Positions 48,670 through 56,194 of a stretch of 64,000 bases of DNA are shown here, one piece after another; positions within the stretch are counted from its first letter, which is position 1; each line of letters begins with the position of its first letter. Under the pieces are notes generated by a model, which had not been told where the DNA came from, did not search any database, and saw nothing but the letters and a program-made list of their open reading frames with translations. The translations under genes and the position numbers were made by a program. The DNA is from Paraburkholderia kururiensis (GTDB lineage: Bacteria > Pseudomonadota > Gammaproteobacteria > Burkholderiales > Burkholderiaceae): contig NZ_CP139965.1 of assembly GCF_034424375.1 (NCBI RefSeq), positions 2,604,001-2,668,000 on the forward strand, read 5' to 3'.

Positions 48670-51078
48670 ATGAGCACTTACGAAACATTGGAGCACGCCC
48701 CGGCGGGAAGCGACGAAGACGCCGTGATGCGCGACCTCCTGCGCATCATCGGCGAACAGATCGGCTGGGTGATCGGCATTGCGGGCTGCGTGATTCTCGC
48801 GGCCGTGATCTACGCGCATCTCGCCACGCGCATCTATTCGGCCGACGCGCTGATCCAGGTGGAGCCCGCCGCCAACAACGCGAACAGCACCTCGCAGGCG
48901 CTCGCCTCGCTCGTGCCGTCCGCGGGCGCGATGCGCACCGACGCCGAGATCGAGATCATCAAAAGCCGCGCGGTGGTGGAGCCCGTGGTGGAGCAGTTCA
49001 AGCTCAACTTCAGCGCGGCACCGAAGACGATGCCGTTCCTCGGCAAGCTCACCGCGTTCTTTGCGCACCCCGGCGAGCCGCTGCCGGCATGGTTCGGTAT
49101 GGATTCCTACGCATGGGGCGGCGAGCAGTTCGCCGTGGATTCGATCACGGTGCCGAAGTCGCTGGAAGGCGTGCGGCTCACGCTGCGTGCGCTGGGCGAC
49201 GGCCGCTACACGTTGGTCGACCCCTACGGCAAGGCGCTGCTCGCAGGCGTGGCCGGCGAACGCGCAACGGAAAACGGCATCTCCATCCTCGTGAGCACGC
49301 TCGTGGCACGCCCGGGCACCGAGTTTTACGTGACGCGCGCGAACCAGCTCGACGCCGTGGCCGGACTCGCCTCCGGGCTGCAGGTGATGGAAAAAGGCCG
49401 CGAAACCGGCGTGGTGCAGCTTTCGTACATGGGCACCGACCCGCACGCCATCACCGCCATCACGAACGCCGTGGCTGCGTCGTATCTCAAGGAACGCACC
49501 GAGCGCGCGCAGGAAGAAGCGAGCCGCATGCTCGCGTTCCTCAACAGCGAACTGCCGCGCGTGCGCGACGAAGTGCATCGCGCGGAAACGGCGCTCTCGG
49601 GATACCAGCAACGTGTGGGTTCGTTCCAGCCCACGCAGGAAGCGGGCATGTACCTCTCGGGCGGGCTCGAATACGAGAAGCACATCGCCGAGCTGCGCAT
49701 TGCGCGCGCCCAGTTGCTGCAACGCTTCACGAGCGACAGCCCCGAAGTGAAGACGCTCGACGCGCAGCTCGAGGCGCTCTCGCGCGAGAAGGCGCGCTTC
49801 GAAGACCACTTCAAGACGCTGCCCGGTTCCGAGCGCGAAGCGATGTCGCTGCAGCGCGACGCGAAGGTGGCCGAAGAAATCTACGTGGCGCTGCTCAACA
49901 AGATCCAGGAGCTTTCCATTTCGCGCGCAGGCACGATCGGCAACGTGCATATCGTCGACGATGCGCTGCTGCCCTCCTCGCCCGTGCGGCCGAAGGCGGC
50001 GCTCATCATCTCGGCGGGCAGCGTGCTCGGCGTGATTGCCGGCATCGTGTTCGCGTACTGCCGCCGCACGTTCTTTACCGGCGTGAGCGACCCCGAGTTC
50101 GTGGAGCGGCGTTATCAGTTGCCCATCTTCGGCGCGATTCCCCTCTCGCTCGAACAGGCGCGCAGCGACCGCATTGCGCTCAGCACGAGCCGCGCGACGC
50201 TGGTGCAGGGCGCAGCAGCGCGGCATGGTCTGCCGGCGCTGCCGGCGGGGCTCGCGCGATTGATCCGCCCGCCGCACATGGCCGGCGCCGCGGGGGCCGC
50301 GACGGCGCCCGTGCAGGTGTCGCTGCCCACCGGCACGCAAACGGTGATGCCGGCGGCGCGGCCCGCGCTGCGTCCGCTGCTCGTGAAGACGCACCCGTTC
50401 GATACCTCGGTGGAAGGCCTGCGCGGGCTGCGCGCGACGCTTCAGTTCGGTCTGATCGATGCGCCGAACCGCGTGGTCGCCGTGACGAGCCCCGCGCCGT
50501 CGGACGGCAAGAGCTTCCTTTGCGCAAACCTCGCGGCGCTGCTCGCGGAATCCGGCAAGCGCGTGCTGCTGATCGACGCCGACCTGCGGCGCGGGCGGCT
50601 CGCGCAATACCTGGGCCGCTCGCCGAACGGCGGGCTCACCGAACTACTGACGGGCCAGATGGATCTGGAAGAAGCCGCACGCGCCACGGGCGTGGACGGG
50701 CTGCACTTCATCGCGGCCGGTGCCTATCCGCCGAATCCGTCGGAGATCCTCACCTCGGCGCGCTTCGTCGATATCCTGTCGCGTTTCGAGCAGCAGTTCG
50801 ACCTCGTGATCGTGGATACCCCGCCGCTTCTCGCGGTGGCCGATGCGGCGATCGTGGCGAACATCGCGGGATCGACGGTGCTCGTGATGCGGGCAGGCGC
50901 GCACACGGAACGCAACATCGCGGAGTCGCTCAAGAAACTGCGGCGCGCCCGCGCACGCGTGATCGGCGGCGTGATGAACGCGATGCCGCTCAAGCACGGC
51001 GGCCGCTACGGCACCTACGACTACGCGTATGCGTACACCTACACGGCCGGCGGGCCGACGGACGGCAAAACGCATTGA
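48670..51078 (+). CDS. Wzc-type polysaccharide copolymerase / bacterial tyrosine kinase
   Basis: 802 residues with GGAG before ATG 48670. N-terminal Wzz domain: DLLRIIGEQIGWVIGIAGCVILAAVIYAHL and a long periplasmic coiled part ending in the GNVR-like region before the second membrane segment at about residues 440-465. The cytoplasmic BY-kinase has Walker A SDGKSFLCANLAALLA (about 612), Walker A' LLIDADLRRG (634) and Walker B LVIVDTPPLLAVAD (713). The C-terminus is a tyrosine cluster, GRYGTYDYAYAYTYTAGG, for autophosphorylation. No cognate low-molecular-weight phosphatase (Wzb) gene is in the window. The terminator follows directly. Confidence 0.94.
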   Translation: MSTYETLEHAPAGSDEDAVMRDLLRIIGEQIGWVIGIAGCVILAAVIYAHLATRIYSADALIQVEPAANNANSTSQALASLVPSAGAMRTDAEIEIIKSRAVVEPVVEQFKLNFSAAPKTMPFLGKLTAFFAHPGEPLPAWFGMDSYAWGGEQFAVDSITVPKSLEGVRLTLRALGDGRYTLVDPYGKALLAGVAGERATENGISILVSTLVARPGTEFYVTRANQLDAVAGLASGLQVMEKGRETGVVQLSYMGTDPHAITAITNAVAASYLKERTERAQEEASRMLAFLNSELPRVRDEVHRAETALSGYQQRVGSFQPTQEAGMYLSGGLEYEKHIAELRIARAQLLQRFTSDSPEVKTLDAQLEALSREKARFEDHFKTLPGSEREAMSLQRDAKVAEEIYVALLNKIQELSISRAGTIGNVHIVDDALLPSSPVRPKAALIISAGSVLGVIAGIVFAYCRRTFFTGVSDPEFVERRYQLPIFGAIPLSLEQARSDRIALSTSRATLVQGAAARHGLPALPAGLARLIRPPHMAGAAGAATAPVQVSLPTGTQTVMPAARPALRPLLVKTHPFDTSVEGLRGLRATLQFGLIDAPNRVVAVTSPAPSDGKSFLCANLAALLAESGKRVLLIDADLRRGRLAQYLGRSPNGGLTELLTGQMDLEEAARATGVDGLHFIAAGAYPPNPSEILTSARFVDILSRFEQQFDLVIVDTPPLLAVADAAIVANIAGSTVLVMRAGAHTERNIAESLKKLRRARARVIGGVMNAMPLKHGGRYGTYDYAYAYTYTAGGPTDGKTH

Positions 51079-51154
51079 GCCAGACGAAGCGGACGGGGGT
51101 GCGGATAGGCCCCGGTCCGGTGTGAGACTTCAGCGGGAATTTCAGGAAGCGATC

Positions 51155-51199
51155 ACGCGGTGGCGTTCCTTTGCGACGAAGGAATGCCACCGCGTTTTG
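51155..51199 (+). terminator. strong terminator after the wzc-type gene
   Basis: 17-bp stem with one wobble: ACGCGGTGGCGTTCCTT (51155-51171) pairs with AAGGAATGCCACCGCGT (51179-51195) across a 7-base loop, followed by TTTTG. It closes the rightward polysaccharide run and faces the leftward HTH gene. Confidence 0.9.
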
Positions 51200-51307
51200 T
51201 TTGATGCCGTGGTTTGATGCCTGGGTTCGATGCGATGGGAGGGCGTTGCAGGCGCGACAGGTGGCGGCGGCCGGCAACGCGTCACCGCGCTGCCACTCCG
51301 GCTGGAA

Positions 51308-51730
51308 TCAGATAAAGATGCCGACGTCCGTATGAAAGCGCTCGGCGAGCGCCTTGGCGACGTTCTTGCTGATGGCGCGGCGTCCTGCGAGGATATCGCT
51401 GATCACGGTGGGGGATGCGATGTCGGCGAGGTCCTTCTGCTTGAGCCCATGCGTGCGCAGCAATTCGCGCAGCACCTCGCGCGGCGCCGCCTTGGGCAGC
51501 GAGACGCGATGCGTCTCCCATACCTGGATCAAATCCTTCACCACGCCGACGAGGTCCGCGAGCGGACTGTCGGCATTGCCGTTGATCTGCGCCGTGAGCT
51601 GGCCTGCGAGGCGCAGCATGCGCTGATAGTCGGCCTCGCTGCGTATCGGCTTGAGCAGGATCTGCCGTTGCAACAGCATCCATGCACTCGCGATATCGGG
51701 GAAGCCCCCGTTAAAAGGTTCTGCGTTCAT
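51308..51730 (-). CDS. HigA-like HTH protein, orphan
   Basis: 140 residues from ATG 51730 (AAGGGG upstream). The C-terminal HTH is clear: LRTHGLKQKDLADIASPTVISDILAGRRAISKNVAKALAERFHTDVGIFI, the layout of HigA antitoxins and other HTH_3 regulators. The N-terminal helical part ADYQRMLRLAGQLTAQI is also seen in HigA. No HigB toxin gene is adjacent: upstream lie 74 bases before the next gene end, downstream the wzc terminator. It may be an orphan antitoxin or a transcription factor retained within the locus. Confidence 0.8.
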   Translation of the reverse strand: MNAEPFNGGFPDIASAWMLLQRQILLKPIRSEADYQRMLRLAGQLTAQINGNADSPLADLVGVVKDLIQVWETHRVSLPKAAPREVLRELLRTHGLKQKDLADIASPTVISDILAGRRAISKNVAKALAERFHTDVGIFI

Positions 51731-51804
51731 TGTCGTATGGCCCCTTCTGTGGTGTGTGTGCCCCGCTACGGAGGCATCGATCTGTCTTCTTTGAAGCGGG
51801 TCTT

Positions 51805-53133
51805 TCAGCGGCCCCACATGCGACCTGCCACGCTGCCGCTTACTGCATCGCGAGGGTTGGCCGGCGCCTGCCTCACGTCGAAACTCGGTTCGGAGTCCGT
51901 CATTCTTTCGCGGGCCTCGTAACCCGCGTAGCCCTCGTAAGCCTGCGCGCGCTCGCCGTGCTCAAAGCGTTCGTAGCCTGCATGGGCTGCATGGCCCGCG
52001 TAGCCGCCGTGCAGGCCGGCTCGGGCCGCCGCGATGGCGCGCGTCACTTCCACCATGAAGGCGCGCCGGAAGGCCGCTGCGCTGAAACGCTCGGCATTCG
52101 CGCGGCACGCCGCGGCGCTGATCTGCGATTGCTCGCGCTCGAAGCGGTCCACGGCCTCGAGCAGCGACGCCACGCTCTGCGTGCCGAAATGCACGCCCGT
52201 GGGTTGCGGCTCGCCGAGCGGGACGACCGTTTCCAGCGCGCCGCCCTTGCCATAGGCGATCACGGGCGTGCCGCACGCCTGGGCCTCCACGGCCACAATG
52301 CCGAAGTCTTCTTCGGCGGCGAACACGAACGCTTTCGCGCGCCGCATGTGGTCCTTGAGCACTTCGAACGGCTGATAGCCGAGCACCGTCACGTTGGGAC
52401 CGGCCTTGTCGCGGATCGCCGCAAAACCGGGTCCATCGCCGATCACGACGAGCCGGCGTTCGGGCACGAGCGAAAACGCTTCGACGATGAGGTCGATGCG
52501 CTTGTACGGCACCATGCGCGAGGCGGTCAGATAGAAATCTTCCTTCGCGCTGCACGGCTCGAACCGATCGACGTCCACGGGCGGCGCGATCACCGTTGCC
52601 TCGCGTCGATACGTCTTCATCATGCGGCGGGCCACGAAATGCGAATTCGCGATCAGCCGGTCCACGCCGTTCGCGGAACGTGCATCCCAGCCGCGCAGGT
52701 AATGCAGCAGCGCGCGCGCCGCCCACGACTTCGGGCCGTGCTCGAGATGCGCCTCGCGCAGATACGCGTGCTGAAGGTCCCACGCGTAGCGCATGGGCGA
52801 ATGCACATAGCTCACATGGGTCTGGTCCGGACCCACCAGCACGCCCTTGGCCACCGCATAGGAACTCGTGATGACGAGGTCGTAAGGCGAAAGATCGAAC
52901 TGCTCGACGGCGAGCGGCATGAGCGGCAGATACGCGCGATAGCGGCGCTGCGCGAACGGCAGATGCTGGATGAAAGACGTCGTGACCGGCTTGCCGCACA
53001 CGGGCGTGCGGTCCTCGAGAAAGTCGACGAGGCTGAACAGGTCCGCGTCGGGAAAACACCGGATGATCTGCTCCAGCACCTTCTCCGCGCCGCCCGGCTG
53101 CACGAGCCAGTCGTGCACGATCGCGACTTTCAT
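51805..53133 (-). CDS. family 4 glycosyltransferase, WbaZ-like
   Basis: 442 residues. The MKVAIVHDWLVQPGGAEKVLEQIIRCFPDADLFSLV start is that of WbaZ-like mannosyltransferases. DLVITSSYAVAKGVL, THVSYVHSPMRYAWDLQH, and the donor-side RRAKAFVFAAEEDFGIVAVEAQACGTPVIA with the E-x7-E motif follow. ATG 53133 has GGGGAAG upstream; the longer frame to 53328 crosses the divergent promoter region. The final ~65 residues are Gly/Tyr/His/Glu-rich low complexity (GYAGHAAHAGYERFEHGERA), unusual for the family. GDP-mannose use is suggested by family only. Confidence 0.9.
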   Translation of the reverse strand: MKVAIVHDWLVQPGGAEKVLEQIIRCFPDADLFSLVDFLEDRTPVCGKPVTTSFIQHLPFAQRRYRAYLPLMPLAVEQFDLSPYDLVITSSYAVAKGVLVGPDQTHVSYVHSPMRYAWDLQHAYLREAHLEHGPKSWAARALLHYLRGWDARSANGVDRLIANSHFVARRMMKTYRREATVIAPPVDVDRFEPCSAKEDFYLTASRMVPYKRIDLIVEAFSLVPERRLVVIGDGPGFAAIRDKAGPNVTVLGYQPFEVLKDHMRRAKAFVFAAEEDFGIVAVEAQACGTPVIAYGKGGALETVVPLGEPQPTGVHFGTQSVASLLEAVDRFEREQSQISAAACRANAERFSAAAFRRAFMVEVTRAIAAARAGLHGGYAGHAAHAGYERFEHGERAQAYEGYAGYEARERMTDSEPSFDVRQAPANPRDAVSGSVAGRMWGR

Positions 53134-53295
53134 CTTCCCCGCCCCCTGGTCTCGTATCTCGCGAACGAGTGTAAGACGGCTTATGCGTTGCCGTGCGTGC
53201 GCGCGACCACACAATTCAGGGAACGTAACGAGAATAATGGCGCCCAGTGCGGGACATCTCGCCACTTCTTTCAGGCCTTCGCGAGGTAAGCGCCG
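53134..53295. promoter_or_regulatory. divergent promoter region between two GT4 genes
   Basis: 162 bases between divergent start codons at 53133 and 53296. An AATAAT-like box occurs near 53231-53237 on the plus strand, but without a convincing -35. The placement makes shared regulation of the two glycosyltransferase genes likely. Confidence 0.4.
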
Positions 53296-54564
53296 ATGAA
53301 TGCATCCGAACTCCGTGGCGCAGCTCATGGGTTGCCGCAGGCGCAGCCGTCGGCGGCTGCTTCGTCGATGGGCTCGTCAGTCGGCGCGCTGCTGGCCGGC
53401 CTCAAGGCGAAGTCGACCGTGCTCTTCGTCGATCAGAGCGGGCAACTGGGCGGCGCCGAATTTTCGCTGCTGCCGCTCGCCCAGGCGTTCGCCGCGCGCG
53501 GCGCGGTGCTCTTGCTCTCGGACGGCCCGTTTCGCGAGCGGCTTGCGTCGCTCGGCGTGAACGTGAGCGTGGCGAGCGAGGCGCGCGTGTCGGGCATCAG
53601 CAAGGAAGCGCTGCGCTTTCGCTGGCTCTTCGCGCTGCCCGCCATCGTGCGCCAGGTGCGCGCCATCGCCGAGGCAGCGAAGCGCTACGACGTGCTGTTC
53701 CTCAACACGCAGAAAGCGCTCGTACTGGGCGCGCTGGGCAAGCCGCTGCACAGGCGGCCCGTCATCTGGCATCTGCACGACATCATGTCGACCGACCACT
53801 TTGGGTCCATGCAGCTGCTCGCGGTGAAGTTCATCGCGCGCCATCTCGTCGATCACGTGGTGGCCAATTCGCGGGCCTCCGCGCAGTCGCTCGCCTCGCT
53901 CACGGGCATTCCGCTCGCGGCGATTCCGGTCGTGCACAACGGTATCGATACGCACGCGTTCGCGAACGTGGACAGCGCCGATCCCGGCACGCTGCGCCGC
54001 CGCCTCGGCCTGCCCGAGGACGCGTGGCTCGCCGGTCTCTTCGGACGGCTGGCGCCGTGGAAGGGTCAGCACATCGCCATCGCCGCGCTGCCGCGGCTGC
54101 CGGACGTGCATCTCGTGCTGGTAGGCGCGGCGCTCTTCGGCGAAGACGACTACGCGCAACGGCTGCGCCGCCAGGCGCTACGACTCGGCGTGGCCGACCG
54201 CGTGCACTTCGCGGGCTTTCGCGACGACATGGCCGCGTGGATGAAAGCGATGGACGTGATCCTGCATACCTCGACGGAGCCTGAGCCGTTCGGGCGCGTG
54301 ATCATCGAAGGGATGGCGGCGGGCAGGCCCGTGATTGCGGCGGGCGCGGGCGGCGTGAAAGAGATCGTGCGGCACCGCCAGAACGGCTGGCTGGTGGCGC
54401 CGGGCGACCGCCGGGCGTTGGTGGATGCGATCGAGACGCTGCGCGCCGCGCCCGAACTCGCGCAGCGGCTCGCCGAACAGGCGCTCATCGATACGCAGCG
54501 CTATTTCTCGCTCGACGTCTATGTCGAGCAGATGACCCGCGCAATCGGCTGCGTGAGTCCTTGA
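53296..54564 (+). CDS. family 4 glycosyltransferase
   Basis: 422 residues. A 37-residue Ala/Ser-rich lead precedes TVLFVDQSGQLGGAEFSLLPLAQAF, the GG donor-loop start. IWHLHDIMSTDHFG and VHNGIDTHAFAN mark the acceptor domain. LFGRLAPWKGQHIAIAAL and TSTEPEPFGRVIIEGMAAGRPVIAAGAGG carry the donor-domain E-x7-E motif. It is the last gene of the polysaccharide region, convergent with rpiA across a palindromic hairpin. Specificity is unknown. Confidence 0.9.
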   Translation: MNASELRGAAHGLPQAQPSAAASSMGSSVGALLAGLKAKSTVLFVDQSGQLGGAEFSLLPLAQAFAARGAVLLLSDGPFRERLASLGVNVSVASEARVSGISKEALRFRWLFALPAIVRQVRAIAEAAKRYDVLFLNTQKALVLGALGKPLHRRPVIWHLHDIMSTDHFGSMQLLAVKFIARHLVDHVVANSRASAQSLASLTGIPLAAIPVVHNGIDTHAFANVDSADPGTLRRRLGLPEDAWLAGLFGRLAPWKGQHIAIAALPRLPDVHLVLVGAALFGEDDYAQRLRRQALRLGVADRVHFAGFRDDMAAWMKAMDVILHTSTEPEPFGRVIIEGMAAGRPVIAAGAGGVKEIVRHRQNGWLVAPGDRRALVDAIETLRAAPELAQRLAEQALIDTQRYFSLDVYVEQMTRAIGCVSP

Positions 54565-54566
54565 TG

Positions 54567-54600
54567 GACGAGGCCTCGTCTTTCGAAAGGCGAGGCCTCG
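54567..54600. terminator. bidirectional hairpin between convergent GT4 and rpiA genes
   Basis: GACGAGGCCTCGTC (54567-54580) is itself a perfect palindrome, and its core CGAGGCCTCG recurs at 54591-54600, so either a cruciform or a stem of 10 bp with a 12-base loop can form. There is no T-run. Position suggests transcription stop for both convergent genes. Confidence 0.55.
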
Positions 54601-54622
54601 CGCGATGCGCTCAGCGCTTCGC

Positions 54623-55318
54623 TCAGTGCTTCGCGTAAGTGATGGTTTGAACGCCGGTTTCGGTGCCGAGCAGGCACAGGTCCGCACCGCGCTGCGCGAA
54701 CAGGCCGACGGTCACGACACCGGGCCATGCGTTGATGACGGCTTCCAGGCCGCACGGGTCGCTGATGGCGAGGCCCTTCACGTCGAGAATTTCCTTGCCG
54801 TTGTCGGTGATGAACGGCGTGCCGTCTTTCGCCACGCGCAGCACGGGCACGCCGCCGATCGCCGCAACGCGGCGGCCGATCGCGGTGCGCGCCATCGGCA
54901 CGACCTCGATGGGCAGCGGGAACTGGCCGAGCACGTCCACGCGCTTCGAAGCGTCCGCGATGCAGACGAACACGTCTGCCACGGAGGCCACGATCTTCTC
55001 GCGCGTGAGCGCCCCGCCGCCGCCCTTGATCATGGCGCCGCGATGGTCGATTTCGTCGGCGCCGTCCACGTACACGGGCAGCGACTCGATCTCGTTGAGG
55101 TCGAACACCTTGATGCCGTGCTGCTGCAACCGCGCCGTGGTGGCCACGGAGCTCGACACCGCGCCGCGATAGCGGTGCTTCGTGGCGGCGAGCGCGTCGA
55201 TGAAGCAGTTCGCCGTGGAGCCGGTGCCCACGCCGATCACGGCCCCTTCGGGCACGTTGGCGTTCACGTAGTCGGCGGCGGCCTGGCCGACCAGTTGCTT
55301 GAGTTCGTCTTGAGTCAT
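54623..55318 (-). CDS. rpiA: ribose-5-phosphate isomerase A
   Basis: 231 residues. Interconverts ribose-5-phosphate and ribulose-5-phosphate in the pentose phosphate pathway. Diagnostic motifs: VIGVGTGSTANCFIDAL (phosphate loop), YVDGADEIDHRGAMIKGGGGALTREKIVA (catalytic Asp/Glu and GGGGA), and VFVCIADASKRVDVLG. ATG 55318 (MTQDELKQLVG) is chosen as the family start; the open extension to 55360 adds a Ser/Ala-rich stretch without a Shine-Dalgarno. Full length; gene ends convergently with the GT4 gene. Confidence 0.96.
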   Translation of the reverse strand: MTQDELKQLVGQAAADYVNANVPEGAVIGVGTGSTANCFIDALAATKHRYRGAVSSSVATTARLQQHGIKVFDLNEIESLPVYVDGADEIDHRGAMIKGGGGALTREKIVASVADVFVCIADASKRVDVLGQFPLPIEVVPMARTAIGRRVAAIGGVPVLRVAKDGTPFITDNGKEILDVKGLAISDPCGLEAVINAWPGVVTVGLFAQRGADLCLLGTETGVQTITYAKH

Positions 55319-55410
55319 GGATGAAGCGGCTTGAAGGAGAGAAGCGGAGAAACGGGGCAAAGCGGCCCGCGCGCAAGGCGCGGAAAAGCCGCAAGTTTAC
55401 CGGATCGGGC

Positions 55411-56160
55411 TCAGGCGCCCGTCTTCGCGCGCCGCTGCCGGACCGCCTCGAACAGACACACGCCGGAGGCCACCGACACGTTGAGGCTTTCCACCGTGCC
55501 CGCCATCGGAATCTGCATGACTTCGTCGCAGGTGTCGCGCGTGAGGCGGCGCATGCCTTCGCCTTCGGCGCCCATCACGATCGCGACGGGACCGTCGAGC
55601 TTCGTGTCGTAGAGGCTGGCCGGCGCGTCGCCCGCGGTGCCCACTACCCACACGCCCGCTTCCTTCAACTCGCGCAATGCGCGCGCGAGGTTCGTGACCG
55701 TGATGTACGGGACCGTATCCGCGGCGCCGCTCGCCACCTTGGCCGCGGTTGCGTTCAGACCCGCCGAACGGTCGCGCGGCGCGATGATGGCGTGCGCGCC
55801 GGCGGCGTCGGCCACGCGCAGGCAGGCGCCCAGATTGTGCGGGTCGGTGACGCCGTCCAGCACGAGCAGCAGCGCCGTGCCCTGAATGCCGTCGAGCAGT
55901 TCGGCCAGGTTCTGCGCCAGCGGCAGGTCGCCCGCGCGTGCCACCACACCTTGATGGCGCTCCGTGCGCGCGAGTCCCCAGAGGCGCGTTTCGTCGGCGG
56001 CAATCAGCCGGACGCCCGCTTCCTTCGCGACATGCAGGAAGTCCGTCATGCGACGGTCGCGCCGCGTGGCGTCGTAATAGACATCTTCGACTGACGATGC
56101 ATCGTGGCGCAGCCGCGCGGTAACCGCGTGAAACCCGTATAGAACCTTGAGACGTGACAT
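55411..56160 (-). CDS. rlmB: 23S rRNA (guanosine(2251)-2'-O)-methyltransferase RlmB
   Basis: 249 residues, a SPOUT-class enzyme that methylates G2251 of the peptidyl-transferase loop. N-terminal substrate-binding domain begins KVLYGFHAVTARLRHD. SPOUT knot: LLLVLDGVTDPHNLGACLRVADAAGAHAII, with VMGAEGEGMRRLTRDTCDEVMQIPMAGTVESLNVSVASGVCLFEA forming the SAM-binding knot. Asn/Glu/Ser catalytic residues are intact. It lies 34 bases after rnr in the same direction, the usual rnr-rlmB pairing, so both are likely on one transcript. Confidence 0.96.
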   Translation of the reverse strand: MSRLKVLYGFHAVTARLRHDASSVEDVYYDATRRDRRMTDFLHVAKEAGVRLIAADETRLWGLARTERHQGVVARAGDLPLAQNLAELLDGIQGTALLLVLDGVTDPHNLGACLRVADAAGAHAIIAPRDRSAGLNATAAKVASGAADTVPYITVTNLARALRELKEAGVWVVGTAGDAPASLYDTKLDGPVAIVMGAEGEGMRRLTRDTCDEVMQIPMAGTVESLNVSVASGVCLFEAVRQRRAKTGA

Positions 56161-56194
56161 GGATGAGACAAACCTTTGAATACTTCCGGCGGTA

